DNA of 64,000 nucleotides from DATARH01 sp963712835 (GCA_963712835.1 CAVQJJ010000012.1:93774-157773); one strand, 5' to 3'; positions 35,068 to 44,338 are shown, numbered from the stretch's first letter. Numbers and translations: made by a program. Notes: generated by a model not told the origin, from the letters alone.

Positions 35068-37572
35068 TTGCGTACCTTGACCAGATTGGTCCGCTTCCTT
35101 TTTGTCTGCGCGGTTCTGCTGGCGATGCTCGGCGGCGGTTTCGCCGGGCTGACGATCTGGTATTTCGGCCGCGATCTGCCGGATTACCAGCAGCTCGCCA
35201 ACTACCAGCCGCCGATCACCACCCGCGTCCTCGCTGGCGACGGCAAGCTTGTCGCCGAATACGCCACTGAGCACCGGGTCTTCGTGCCGATCGACGCGAT
35301 CCCCAAGCGCGTCATCGCCGCTTTCCTCGCCGCCGAGGACAAGAATTTCTACACGCATCACGGCGTCGACCCGATCTCGATGCTGCGCGCCGCGGTCACC
35401 GATATCGGCCGCTGGCGTTCGGCCCGCCGACCGATCGGCGCCTCGACGATCACCCAGCAGGTCGCCAAGAACATGCTGCTCAGCAACGAGCTGTCGATCT
35501 CGCGCAAGATCAAGGAGGTGCTGCTCGCCACGCGGATCGACGAGGCGCTGCCCAAGGACCGCATCCTCGAGCTCTACCTCAACGAGATCTATCTCGGCGC
35601 CGGCGCCTATGGCGTCGCCTCGGCGGCGCTTACCTATTTCGACAAGCCGCTCGATGAGTTGACGCTCGGCGAGGCGGCGTTCCTCGCCGGTCTGCCCAAG
35701 GCGCCCTCCAACTACAACCCGGTCCGCTCCCCGCAGGCCGCGCGCCTGCGCCGCGATATCGTGCTCGACCAGATGCAGGAGGCCGGTTTCGCGACTCCGG
35801 CCGAAGTCACCGCCGCCAAGGCCGATCCGATCACCGTGCGCCACCGCGAGGATGCCGAGATCGTCGACGCGCCGTATTTCGCCGAGGAGGTGCGGCGCGA
35901 GCTGATCGCCCGCTTTGGCGAGAAGATGGTCTATGAAGGCGGGCTCACCGTGCACACCAGCCTCGACGGCAAGCTCCAGGTCGAGGCCGACAAGGCGCTG
36001 CGCGACGGGCTCATTGCCTATGACCGTGCGCATGGGGGCTGGCACGGGCCGGTCGACCACATCGAGCTCAACGCCGACTGGGCCGGATCGCTCGCGGCGC
36101 TGCCGCTGCCCGCCGGCGCCGATGCGATGAGCTGGCAGCTCGCCGTGGTGACGCGCGCCGAGGGCGATGGCGCCGAGATCGGTTTGAAGGACGGCTCGAC
36201 CGGCCGCATCCCCTTCGCGCAAATGCGCTGGGCGCAGCGCGTACGCGAGGATGGCGGGTTCGGCCCCTATCCGCGCAGCGCCGCCGATGTCGTGAAACCG
36301 GGCGACGTCGTGCTGGTCGAGCCGCTGCCCGACGCGCCCGAACCCGCCAAGAAGACTGGGCCGGGCCGCAAGATCGCCGGAATCCCGGAAAAGCCGGTCG
36401 CGCTTTATAATCTCTGCCAAATCCCCACGATCTCCGGCGCGCTCGTGTCGATCGACCCGCATACCGGCCGGGTCATGGCGATGAGCGGCGGGTTCAGCTT
36501 CGAGATCAGTCAGTTCAACCGCGCGACGCAGGCGCACCGCCAGCCCGGCTCGTCGATCAAGCCTTTCATCTACCTGACCGCGCTCGAACACAACTTCACC
36601 CCGTCGACGCTGGTGTCCGACGACCCGGTGTCGATCGACCAGGGCCCCGGAATGCCGCCGTGGCAGCCGGGAAATTACGAGTCCGGCGAGTATAGCGGGC
36701 CGATACCGATCTATGTCGCGCTCGAGCATTCGCTCAACATTGTCACCGCGCGCATCGCCGTGATGCTGACAATGGAGCCGATCGGCGAGACGATTGAAAG
36801 TTTCGGCATCATGGATCAGATGCCGCGCGAATACTCGATGTCCTTGGGCGCCGGCGAGACCACGCCGCTGCGCCTCACTGCCGCCTATGCGATGCTGGTC
36901 GACGGCGGCAAGAAGCTCACCCCGACCCTTATCGACAGCGTGCAGGACCGCAACGGCAAGACGATCTTCCGCGCCGACAACCGCACCTGCCCCGATTGCG
37001 ACGATGTCGAGTGGAACCACCAGCCGCCGCCGGTCATCCCCGACAAGCGCGAGCAGCTCGCCGACCCGGTCGCGGACTACCAGATCATCCAGATGATGCA
37101 GGGCGTCGTCACGCGCGGCACCGGCGCCACGGTGGCGGCGGTCGGCAAGCCGATCGCCGGCAAGACCGGCACCACCAGCGACTGGCGCGACGCCTGGTTT
37201 CTCGGCTTCACCCCGAACCTCGCGGCCGGCGTCTATATCGGCTACGACAACCACGACAGCCTTGGCCGCGGCGAGCAGGCGGCGGTGGTGTCGGCGCCGG
37301 TCTTCCGCAACTTCATGATCGCCGCGACAAAGGACGCGCCGGCGACCGAATTCCACATTCCGTCGGGATTGCAGATGGTTCGCGTCGACCCAAATACGAT
37401 GCAGCCGCCCGGAGGCGGCGAGCCGTCGATCTGGATCGCCTACAGGCCGGGCACCGGGCCCGACACCAATCGCGAGATGGGCCTCCAGGGCGTGCCCGGC
37501 GAGGGCTCCGGGCTCATCAGCGGCGGCGAGGCGACCCGCCAGCCGTCCTCCGGCACTGGCGGGCTGTATTAG
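35068..37572 (+). CDS. mrcA: Class A penicillin-binding protein 1A, peptidoglycan glycosyltransferase/transpeptidase
   Basis: An 834-residue bifunctional peptidoglycan synthase anchored by one N-terminal helix (residues 8-30). The glycosyltransferase domain has EDKNFYTHHGVD with the catalytic Glu, GASTITQQVAKN and a segment ILELYLNEIYLG. An OB-like insert follows, and then the transpeptidase domain with the active-site Ser in PGSSIKPF, the SLN motif in EHSLNIV and KTGTT. The start is TTG 35068, ten bases after AAGGAG, and gives the usual cytoplasmic Arg-rich start before the helix. prfB begins 24 bases downstream, a conserved alphaproteobacterial pairing. Confidence 0.95.
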   Translation: MRTLTRLVRFLFVCAVLLAMLGGGFAGLTIWYFGRDLPDYQQLANYQPPITTRVLAGDGKLVAEYATEHRVFVPIDAIPKRVIAAFLAAEDKNFYTHHGVDPISMLRAAVTDIGRWRSARRPIGASTITQQVAKNMLLSNELSISRKIKEVLLATRIDEALPKDRILELYLNEIYLGAGAYGVASAALTYFDKPLDELTLGEAAFLAGLPKAPSNYNPVRSPQAARLRRDIVLDQMQEAGFATPAEVTAAKADPITVRHREDAEIVDAPYFAEEVRRELIARFGEKMVYEGGLTVHTSLDGKLQVEADKALRDGLIAYDRAHGGWHGPVDHIELNADWAGSLAALPLPAGADAMSWQLAVVTRAEGDGAEIGLKDGSTGRIPFAQMRWAQRVREDGGFGPYPRSAADVVKPGDVVLVEPLPDAPEPAKKTGPGRKIAGIPEKPVALYNLCQIPTISGALVSIDPHTGRVMAMSGGFSFEISQFNRATQAHRQPGSSIKPFIYLTALEHNFTPSTLVSDDPVSIDQGPGMPPWQPGNYESGEYSGPIPIYVALEHSLNIVTARIAVMLTMEPIGETIESFGIMDQMPREYSMSLGAGETTPLRLTAAYAMLVDGGKKLTPTLIDSVQDRNGKTIFRADNRTCPDCDDVEWNHQPPPVIPDKREQLADPVADYQIIQMMQGVVTRGTGATVAAVGKPIAGKTGTTSDWRDAWFLGFTPNLAAGVYIGYDNHDSLGRGEQAAVVSAPVFRNFMIAATKDAPATEFHIPSGLQMVRVDPNTMQPPGGGEPSIWIAYRPGTGPDTNREMGLQGVPGEGSGLISGGEATRQPSSGTGGLY

Positions 37573-37596
37573 GATAGACCGAAGGACCAAGAACCG

Positions 37597-38731
37597 ATGC
37601 GTGCGGAAACCCAGGCCATCGTCGACGACATCCAAAAATCGCTCTCCCTGCTGCGGAGGCATCTTTGACTGGGACGTCGCCAACCGGCGCCTCGCCGAGC
37701 TGAACGAAAAGGCCGAAGACCCCAACTTCTGGAACGACGCGCAAGAGGCGCAAAAGCTGTCGCGCGAGCGCGCCCGGCTTGACCATCTCGTCGGCGGCTA
37801 CAAACGCGTCGAGCAGGACTACAACGACGCGGTCGAGCTGATCGAGCTCGGCGAGGCCGAGGGCGACGACACGGTCGTCAAGGAAGCCGAGGCGACGCTC
37901 GACAAGCTCCGCGCCGAAGCGCAGAAGCGCGAGCTCGAAAGCCTCTTGTCCGGCGAGGCCGACGGCAACGATTGCTACCTCGAAGTCCATGCCGGCAGCG
38001 GCGGCACCGAGGCGCAGGATTGGGCCGAGATGCTGCTGCGCATGTACGCCCGCTGGGCCGAGGCGCACGGCTACAAGGTCGAATGGGTCGAGGAAAGCGC
38101 CGGCGAAGGGGCCGGCATCAAATCGGCGACCGTGCTGGTCAAGGGCACCAACGCCTATGGCTGGCTCAAGACCGAAAGCGGTGTGCATCGCCTGGTGCGC
38201 ATCTCGCCCTTCAACTCGGCGGCGCGCCGGCATACGAGTTTCGCCTCGGCCTGGATCTACCCGGTGATCGACGACAAGATCGACATCGAGATCGAGGACA
38301 AATACCTGCGCGTCGACACCTACCGCTCGTCGGGCGCCGGCGGTCAGCACGTCAACAAGACTGACAGCGCGGTGCGGCTCACCTACACCGCGCCCGGCGC
38401 CGAGCCGGTTGCCGTCGCCTGCCAGAGCGAGCGCTCGCAGCACCAGAACCGCGCCCAAGCTTTCTCGATGCTGCGCGCGCGGCTCTACGAGATCGAATTG
38501 CAGAAGCGCGAGGCGGCGACCGACGCGATGAACGCGACCAAGACCGATATCGGCTGGGGCCACCAGATCCGCTCCTACGTGCTGCAGCCCTACCAGATGG
38601 TGAAAGACCTGCGCACCGGGGTCGAGATCGGCAACGCCCCGGCGGTGCTCGACGGCGACATCGACCGCTTCCTCTCCGCCGCCCTCGCCGCCCGCATCCA
38701 GGGCGCCGACGCGATCAAGGCGGAGGGTTAA
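37597..38731 (+). CDS. prfB: Peptide chain release factor 2, with programmed +1 frameshift
   Basis: RF2 recognises UGA and UAA stop codons and triggers peptide release. Translation starts at ATG 37597 and reads 23 codons to an in-frame TGA at 37666. A +1 shift there continues into 354 further codons, giving 377 residues. The second frame carries the stop-recognition tripeptide SPF (residues 203-205) and the catalytic GGQ (248-250, in SSGAGGQHVNKT). Low RF2 favours frameshifting past the UGA and so raises RF2, a classical self-control loop. The gene follows mrcA by 24 bases. Confidence 0.97.
37654..37669 (+). promoter_or_regulatory. RF2 programmed +1 frameshift site
   Basis: The bases CGGAGGCATCTTTGAC hold an internal Shine-Dalgarno-like GGAGG, three bases before the slippery CTT codon and the poor-context UGA-C. 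This matches the known prfB recoding site in order and spacing. It makes the in-frame stop at 37666-37668 a regulated step and not a mutation. Confidence 0.95.
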
Positions 38732-39055
38732 AGCCCGCTGAATTTATCCCAGGGAGCCCGAAAATCGCACGCAATACGATTTTGATATTGACATTATCGT
38801 ACGGCATCCCTATTTCCCAGGCTCGTTGATTGTAAGTCCGAAACCGGAGCTTGGACGGGAACGCGGAGCGGTCTGCGCAGCAAGGGCAACAAAAACACGT
38901 GCTAGCGGGGCACAACAATCATAACAATAGCCCCGAAATTTCCACTCACCTGCGCGCCGCTCAAAAGCCACCCGACAAACCGTGAAGTAGGCGGTGAATA
39001 TGAACTTTGACCACGCGCGGCGAGCCGGCGCCGCGCGAACGGGCTCACCTGGTTT

Positions 39056-39158
39056 GTCATTCCCGCGCAAGCGGGAAGCCATGAACGCCCATCTCGGCAA
39101 GACTGGCGGGCCGCGTTCATGGGTTCCCGGTTCGGCCTTTCGGCCGCCCCGGAATGAC
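39056..39158. repeat. Large palindromic intergenic repeat element
   Basis: A 103-base element bounded by GTCATTCC (39056-39063) and GGAATGAC (39151-39158), an inverted repeat. Inside are nested arms CCATGAACGC and GCGTTCATGG, a hairpin CCCGCGCAAGCGGG near the left end and another (CGGCCTTTCGGCCG) near the right. It resembles the element after kdpE and typical non-autonomous dispersed repeats. Confidence 0.7.
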
Positions 39159-39209
39159 AACGGGAAATGCGGCGCAGGGTGGGTGAGGATTCGGTCATGG
39201 CGCGTTTCC

Positions 39210-39316
39210 AGCCCCACCCCAACCCTCTCCCGCTCGCGGGGGAGGGGCTTGCCGGCAATCTTTAAACCTCCCCTGCTAGCGGGGAAGGTCGTTCGCGAAG
39301 CGAGCGGGTGGGGGCT
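39210..39316. repeat. Second palindromic repeat element
   Basis: About 107 bases with ends AGCCCCACCC (39210) and GGGTGGGGGCT (39316), nearly inverted. Inside are hairpins with CCC-rich/GGG-rich arms (39232-39247 and 39267-39286). Its base pattern differs from the neighbouring element, so it is probably a separate repeat family. Confidence 0.6.
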
Positions 39317-39381
39317 TAGGCACGCCATGAGCCTTCAGCCCCTGAACTTGTCCCGTGGGGCCGGAAATGACCCGTAGTCGG

Positions 39382-39684
39382 TCAAATGCGCTGCGAGACA
39401 CCTTCGGCGCTGTCGACCGTCCCCAGCGCGCGGCGGTAGAAATCGACGATGTAGACGCGGATCGCCGCGGTGAGGCCGGGCGCGTCGCGGTTGCGCTCGA
39501 TCTCGGTGACGAGATCGTTGAGGCTCATCCCGCGGCGGCGCGCGATGTCTTGCAGCCCATCCCACATCGAGGCTTCGAGCCGCACACTCGTCCGCCGCCC
39601 GCCGACGACGATATTGTGCAGCGCCAGCGAGGAAAGGAGCGGTTTGCCCAGTTGCGCCGACCGCCGCGGCAATGACAGTGCCAT
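39382..39684 (-). CDS. Ribbon-helix-helix domain protein
   Basis: A 100-residue protein with a ribbon-helix-helix DNA-binding fold: the strand TSVRLEASMWDGL followed by helices containing ARRRGMSLNDLVTEIE, as in the RHH_4 family common in alphaproteobacteria. It is probably a small transcription regulator. It lies downstream of bolA on the same strand, with an AT-rich 75-base gap (39685-39759) that could hold its own promoter. The target genes are unknown. Confidence 0.85.
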   Translation of the reverse strand: MALSLPRRSAQLGKPLLSSLALHNIVVGGRRTSVRLEASMWDGLQDIARRRGMSLNDLVTEIERNRDAPGLTAAIRVYIVDFYRRALGTVDSAEGVSQRI

Positions 39685-39759
39685 GCCGCAAGTGTAGCCG
39701 CCGCTCGGCGATTTGCAATAATTACGTGTGTATGATAGATAAATACATATATTGGTATG

Positions 39760-40050
39760 CTATCGATCGCGCTCCTCGCCCGGCGCCAGCGTGGTCAGCG
39801 CCAGCGCATGGACGCCGCCCTTGAGTTCGTCGGCCAGCGTCTCGTAGACCGTCCGCTGCCGCGCCACCCGCCCCATGCCGGCGAACACGTCCGACACCAG
39901 GGTCACGGAGAAATGGGTCTCGCCGCCCTGCCCCGCCCCGCCGGGATTGCCGGCATGCCCGGCATGGCGCACCGAATCGTCGACGATCTCGAGCCGGGTC
40001 GGGGCGAACCGCTCGGTCAGTTTTTGGGCCATCGTCTCGGCGACCGTCAT
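39760..40050 (-). CDS. bolA: BolA family protein
   Basis: A 96-residue BolA-like protein. It has the pattern of an N-terminal helix (AQKLTERFAPTRLEIVDDS), a Gly/His-rich loop (HAGHAGNPGG), the strand with the conserved His (THFSVTLVSDVFAG) and the final ALALTTLAPGE. BolA proteins pair with monothiol glutaredoxins to sense or traffic iron-sulfur clusters; no glutaredoxin gene is adjacent here. Its ATG overlaps the stop of the upstream nucleotidase gene by four bases. Confidence 0.9.
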   Translation of the reverse strand: MTVAETMAQKLTERFAPTRLEIVDDSVRHAGHAGNPGGAGQGGETHFSVTLVSDVFAGMGRVARQRTVYETLADELKGGVHALALTTLAPGEERDR

Positions 40051-40751
40051 CGGCGCGCCTCCCGTTCCATATCGGCCGCCACCGCGAGAAAACCCGCGAG
40101 ATCCTCGACAACGTAGTTGATGTGGTCAGCGTCCGAGGCGATCGCGGCCCAATCGACGTTGGTTCTGACCCAAGCCGTGGTCATGCCCAACGCCGCGGCG
40201 GGGACGAGATTTTTCGCCATGTCCTCGACCATCAACGCGCCGACCGGCTTGACCCCGAAACGCTCGACGAAGACGCGCAGCGGCGCCATTGCCGGCTTTG
40301 GCGAGAACTCCGAGGCCACGATATCGAAAATATCGTCGAAATAATGATTTATGCCGAGATGCTTGAGCAGGTTCTCGGCATGCGGCACCGAACCGTTGGT
40401 GTAGACGAGCTTGCGGCCTGAAAGGCCGCCGAGCGCCGCGACCAACTCCGGATTTGCCGGCACGCAGGACAGATCGACATCGTGCACGAAGGCCATGAAT
40501 TCGTGCGGATCGATGCGGTGCACCGCCATCAGCCCATGCATCGTCGTGCCGTGCTCGCGGAAATACTGGGCGCGTAACGCCTTGGCCACGTCGAGCGGCA
40601 CATCGAGCAGCCGGCAGATGTATTCGTTCATCCTGTCCTGCACGAGTGGGAACAGCCCGCAAGAGGCCGGGTAGAGGGTGTTGTCCAGGTCGAACACCCA
40701 GGTCTCGACCGCCCCCAGCGGGCAGCCCTCGCGGCGCTGTGTGTAGGCCAT
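40047..40751 (-). CDS. HAD-family pyrimidine 5'-nucleotidase
   Basis: A 234-residue haloacid dehalogenase-type phosphatase of the pyrimidine nucleotidase/SDT1 group. Motif I is VFDLDNTLYP with the nucleophile Asp, motif II is YTNGSV, the conserved Lys is in SPKPAM and motif III is MVEDMAKNL. It dephosphorylates nucleoside monophosphates or related metabolites. ATG 40751 lies one base from the argB stop and gives the standard N-terminus; the longer frame is a shadow. The argB-nucleotidase pairing is common in alphaproteobacteria. Confidence 0.9.
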   Translation of the reverse strand: MAYTQRREGCPLGAVETWVFDLDNTLYPASCGLFPLVQDRMNEYICRLLDVPLDVAKALRAQYFREHGTTMHGLMAVHRIDPHEFMAFVHDVDLSCVPANPELVAALGGLSGRKLVYTNGSVPHAENLLKHLGINHYFDDIFDIVASEFSPKPAMAPLRVFVERFGVKPVGALMVEDMAKNLVPAAALGMTTAWVRTNVDWAAIASDADHINYVVEDLAGFLAVAADMEREARR

Positions 40752-40752
40752 C

Positions 40753-41625
40753 TCAACCGCCGCGGATAATCGTGCCGGCGCCCTCGGTGAAGAGCTCCAG
40801 GAGGATCGCGTGCGGCACCCTGCCATCGACGATGACGGCGGCCTCGGCGCCGCCGGACACCGCTTCGAGGCAGGTTTCGACCTTGGGGATCATGCCGCCC
40901 GAGATCGTGCCGTCGGCGATCAGCCGGCGCGCCTCGGCGGCGGGGAGTTCGGGGATCAGCTTCTTGTCCGCATCGAGCACGCCCGGCACATCGGTCAGCA
41001 GCAGAAAGCGCGCCGTGTTGGCCGCCGCCGCGACCGCACCGGCAACGGTGTCGGCATTGATGTTGTAGGTCTCCCCACACTCCCCGACGCCGATCGGCGC
41101 GATCACCGGGATCATCCTGGCCTGGCGGAACCCGTCGAGCACGCCGACATCGACGCGCTCGGGCTCGCCGACAAAGCCGAGCTCGCCGTTGCGGGTCAGT
41201 TTGCGCGCGCGCAGGAAGTTGCCGTCGCCGCCGGTGAGGCCGATCGCGCATCCGCCGGCGCCATTGATCGCGGTGACGAGTTTGGTGTTGATGGTGCCGA
41301 CCAGCACCATCTCGACGACCTGCATGGTTTCCGCGTCGGTGACACGCAAGCCATTGACGAAATTGCTCTTGATGCCGAGCCGGTCGAGCATGCCGTTGAT
41401 CTGCGGCCCGCCGCCGTGAACGACGATCGGGTGCATGCCGAGCCGGTGCAGCAGCACGATGTCGCTGGCGAAGGTCTCGCCGCCGGCGCCCATCGCGTGG
41501 CCGCCATATTTGACGACGACCGTCTTGCCGGAATATTCCGCGAGATAGGGAGCGGCCCCGGCCAGCACCGAGGCGATGACGCTGGGCTCGGCGGCGGCCG
41601 CCGGTTCGGACGACGGGTCGTTCAT
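40753..41625 (-). CDS. argB: Acetylglutamate kinase
   Basis: A 290-residue amino acid kinase that phosphorylates N-acetylglutamate in arginine synthesis. It has the ATP-binding VVVKYGGHAMG, the substrate loop VHGGGPQIN, GLTGGDGN, the segment NINADTVAGAVAAA and ISGGMIPKVETC near the C-terminus. Length is typical. The ATG is 12 bases past the engB stop, so it is part of the rpmH-yidC operon. Feedback control by arginine is known for some homologues, but the deciding N-terminal helix is not clear here. Confidence 0.96.
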   Translation of the reverse strand: MNDPSSEPAAAAEPSVIASVLAGAAPYLAEYSGKTVVVKYGGHAMGAGGETFASDIVLLHRLGMHPIVVHGGGPQINGMLDRLGIKSNFVNGLRVTDAETMQVVEMVLVGTINTKLVTAINGAGGCAIGLTGGDGNFLRARKLTRNGELGFVGEPERVDVGVLDGFRQARMIPVIAPIGVGECGETYNINADTVAGAVAAAANTARFLLLTDVPGVLDADKKLIPELPAAEARRLIADGTISGGMIPKVETCLEAVSGGAEAAVIVDGRVPHAILLELFTEGAGTIIRGG

Positions 41626-41637
41626 GGCGTGCGCACT

Positions 41638-42366
41638 CTAACGTGACGATGAACGGGGCGCCACCTTGGCGAACCCGGCCAAGGTGGCGCGCAATGCCGC
41701 GATACCGCGGCGTTTTTCGGCGCTGGTCAGATGGATTTCCGGGTGCGCGGCGCGACGGCGCTTCAGTTCAGCGGTTACCGCATTCGCGACCTCGGCGAGT
41801 ACCGCCGCGTTCACCTCGTCGGTCTTGGTCAGCACCACTTGGTAGCTGAGCGCCGCGTCGTCGCACAGCGCCAAGGTCGGCCGGTCGGTGTCGGTGATGC
41901 CGCGCCGCGCGTCGATCAGCAGGCAGGCGCGGCGCAGGCTCGCGCGGCTCGTCAGGTAGCGCTCGACCAACGCCGTCCACGCCCGGATCGCCCCTTTCGA
42001 CGCGGCGGCAAATCCGTAACCCGGCAAATCCACCAGCATCAGCCGGCCGCCGAGATCGAAGAAGTTGATCTGCTGCGTCCGCCCCGGCGTGCGTGAGGTA
42101 CGCGCCAGCACGCGCCTTCCGGCCAGCGCGTTGACGAGGCTCGACTTGCCGACATTGGAGCGGCCGATAAAGGCGATCTCGGGCAGGGTTTCCGGCGGCA
42201 ATGCGGCTGGATCGCCCGCGCCGGCGACAAAGCGGCATTCCTTGGCGAACAGGAGGCGTCCGGCCTCGATGGCATCGGCATCGAGCGTGCGCGCCGGGTA
42301 AACGTCGTCGATGATGTCCCTTGGCGCGGCCGCTAGACCGCCCCCCGCTTGTGCATGATCGCCCAT
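41638..42366 (-). CDS. engB: Ribosome biogenesis GTPase EngB (YihA/YsxC)
   Basis: A 242-residue GTPase that aids large-subunit assembly. The G1 loop is GRSNVGKSSL, G2 includes the Thr-rich RTSRTPGRTQQ, G3 is DLPGYGFA, G4 is TKTDEV and G5 is SAEKRRG. ATG 42366 is chosen; it overlaps the end of yidC by 34 bases, and other in-frame ATG codons upstream would overlap more. The N-terminal ~50 residues before the G domain are longer than in E. coli, as usual in alphaproteobacteria. Confidence 0.95.
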   Translation of the reverse strand: MGDHAQAGGGLAAAPRDIIDDVYPARTLDADAIEAGRLLFAKECRFVAGAGDPAALPPETLPEIAFIGRSNVGKSSLVNALAGRRVLARTSRTPGRTQQINFFDLGGRLMLVDLPGYGFAAASKGAIRAWTALVERYLTSRASLRRACLLIDARRGITDTDRPTLALCDDAALSYQVVLTKTDEVNAAVLAEVANAVTAELKRRRAAHPEIHLTSAEKRRGIAALRATLAGFAKVAPRSSSR

Positions 42367-44078
42367 TGCTGTGCGATGCTGAGAAGGTTGTTCCACGACC
42401 AGTAAATTACCAAGCCCGCGGGGAAGGATGACAGCATGTAGGTGAAGACGATCGGCAGAAACATGAACATGCGGGCCTGCACCGGATCGACCGGCTGCGG
42501 GTTCAATTTCTGCTGCAGGAACATCGTCACGCCCATCATGAGCGGCCAGGCGCCGATCAGCAGGAAATGACCCACTACCGGTACAGTCGCGGGATCGAAC
42601 GGCAGCAAGCCGAACAAATTGGCGAATGAGGTCGGGTCAGGCGCCGAGAGGTCATGGATCCAACCGAAAAACGGCGCGTGGCGCATCTCGATGGTGACGT
42701 AGAGCACCTTGTAGAGCGAGAAGAACACGGGAATCTGAATGACGATCGGCAGGCAGCCGGCGAGCGGGTTGGCGCCGACCTTCTTGTACATCGCCATGAT
42801 CTCTTGCTGCTGCTTCGCCTTGTCATCCGGGATGCGCTCACGGATTTTCTTCATTTCCGGCTGAAGCAGCTTCATCTTGCTCATCGCCGCGTAGGATTTG
42901 TTGGCGAGCGGGAAGAAGGCGAGCTTCACAAGCAAGGTGAAGAGCAGGATGGCGAGCCCGAAATTGCCGAGCAGGGCCTCGAAGATCAGCAGAATTCGGA
43001 AGATCGGCTTTGTCAGAAACCAGAACCAGCCGAAATCGATCGAGTAGTCGAAGAGCGGGATGCCCGACGCCGCGTAATGCTGCAGCAGGTCGAGCTCCTT
43101 CGCGCCGGCGAAAAAGCGCATCGAGGTCGAGGCGGTGCCGCCGCCGGGGACGCTGAGCGCGGTCCCGGTATAATCGATCTGGTAGCGGTCGACCTTGTCG
43201 GCGCCAATCGTCTTGCGAAACTGAGCCGTGATATGCTCGTTTTGCGGCGGGATCAGCGCCGTCAGCCAATATTTGTCGGTAAAGCCAAGCCAGCCGCCGT
43301 TCGAGCTGAACCCGACGGGCTTTTCGGGGGTCAGCGAGGCGTATTTGATATCGTGGACCGCGCCGTCGAGATAGCCGATCGGCCCCTCGTAGAGCAGGTA
43401 ATAGCCCGAGACCGGCGGCGTCCCGCTGCGGCTGATCAAACCGTAAGGCGTGAGGCTGACCGCGGCCGATCCGCTGTTCTTCACCGTTTCATCGATCGAG
43501 AACATGTAGTTCTCGTCGACGCTGATCTTGCGGGTGAAGGCAAGCCCAGCGCCATTATCCCAAGTCAGGGTGACGGGATGGCCGGGCGAGAGCGGCCCGC
43601 CCGAGGCGGTCCACTTCGTATCCGGGCCCGGCAAGTTGACCCCCGCCGTCTCGGCCCAGCCAAACTGCGCGAAATAGGGATCCTCGGTGCCGGTCGGTTC
43701 AAGCAGCTCGACCTCGGGACTCTTGGGATCGATGGTCTCGTGATAAGTCGCCAAGGTCAAATCGTCGATCCGCGCGCCGGTCAGCGCGATCGAGCCGTGC
43801 AACCGCGGCGTATCGATCTTCACGCGCGGCTGGGTTGTCTCGGCCTGCTCGCGCGTTTCGGCCTGCGCCTGGCTTCCCGAGCCGACCGGTGCGGCCGCGC
43901 CCGACGGCGTTCGCGCGGCCGGGGTCGCCGGCTGCTGTGATGTTTCCGCGGTGTTCTGCGCCGCCTTTGGCGGAGGCGGCGGCGGATGGGGCAGAAACCG
44001 CTCCGCCATGTACTGAAAACCGAAAAGGATCGCCACCGACACGACGATCGCGATGAGGAGGTTCTTCTGGTCCATCAT
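42333..44078 (-). CDS. yidC: Membrane protein insertase YidC
   Basis: A 581-residue inner-membrane insertase. The first helix is LLIAIVVSVAILFGFQ, followed by a Pro-rich linker, the periplasmic beta-sandwich domain (about residues 90-340) and the conserved C-terminal core with five helices, including the positively charged hydrophilic groove region and the Met/Lys/Arg-rich cytoplasmic loops (KMKLLQPEMKKIRER). It inserts proteins alone or with SecYEG. Its ATG overlaps the yidD stop; an ATG one codon later is equally possible. The C-terminus ends AIMHKRGAV. Confidence 0.97.
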   Translation of the reverse strand: MMDQKNLLIAIVVSVAILFGFQYMAERFLPHPPPPPPKAAQNTAETSQQPATPAARTPSGAAAPVGSGSQAQAETREQAETTQPRVKIDTPRLHGSIALTGARIDDLTLATYHETIDPKSPEVELLEPTGTEDPYFAQFGWAETAGVNLPGPDTKWTASGGPLSPGHPVTLTWDNGAGLAFTRKISVDENYMFSIDETVKNSGSAAVSLTPYGLISRSGTPPVSGYYLLYEGPIGYLDGAVHDIKYASLTPEKPVGFSSNGGWLGFTDKYWLTALIPPQNEHITAQFRKTIGADKVDRYQIDYTGTALSVPGGGTASTSMRFFAGAKELDLLQHYAASGIPLFDYSIDFGWFWFLTKPIFRILLIFEALLGNFGLAILLFTLLVKLAFFPLANKSYAAMSKMKLLQPEMKKIRERIPDDKAKQQQEIMAMYKKVGANPLAGCLPIVIQIPVFFSLYKVLYVTIEMRHAPFFGWIHDLSAPDPTSFANLFGLLPFDPATVPVVGHFLLIGAWPLMMGVTMFLQQKLNPQPVDPVQARMFMFLPIVFTYMLSSFPAGLVIYWSWNNLLSIAQQWAIMHKRGAV

Positions 44079-44338
44079 CTTGTCTTGCCGCCCTGCGGCA
44101 GGGGAACGGGATCGTAGCCGCTGCCACCCCAGGGATGACAACGGCACAGCCGACGCGCCGCCAGCAAGCCGCCGCGCAGCGGGCCATGGAGCGCGATCGC
44201 CTCATCGGCATAATGCGAGCAACTCGGCAAATAGCGGCAAGCCGGCGGCAACACCGGGGCAAGCAACAATTGATACGCGCGGATCGCCGCGCGCAGCAGC
44301 AGCCCGATCACGGCGCCGGCAAGACTTCCCAGCGGCAT
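44075..44338 (-). CDS. yidD: Membrane protein insertion efficiency factor YidD
   Basis: An 87-residue protein with the YidD marks: AYQLLLAPVLPPACRYLPSC (Pro-Cys-Arg-Tyr-Pro/Leu-Ser-Cys) and a later LCRCHPWGGSGYDPVP. It assists YidC-dependent insertion at the inner membrane. ATG 44338 lies just one base after the end of rnpA. The order rpmH-rnpA-yidD-yidC is almost universal in bacteria. Confidence 0.95.
   Translation of the reverse strand: MPLGSLAGAVIGLLLRAAIRAYQLLLAPVLPPACRYLPSCSHYADEAIALHGPLRGGLLAARRLCRCHPWGGSGYDPVPLPQGGKTR

Larger units (their letters stand above)
38732..39381. other. 650-base gap between prfB and the ribbon-helix-helix gene
   Basis: No convincing gene. Just after prfB there is a weak AT-rich hairpin (AAAATCG/CGATTTT, about 38761-38783) that could end the transcript, although it has no T-run. 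From 39056 on the gap is filled by two palindromic repeat elements listed separately. Short open frames here have no recognisable products. Confidence 0.6.

Noticed and set aside
37597..37668. prfB as a pseudogene because of the in-frame TGA
   Set aside because: The site GGAGG-CAT-CTT-TGA-C is the known programmed frameshift signal, and the rest of RF2 is intact.
38715..38918. Minus-strand frame of 67 codons between prfB and the repeats
   Set aside because: Overlaps the prfB end, starts with an unlikely Cys-rich stretch and shows no family resemblance.
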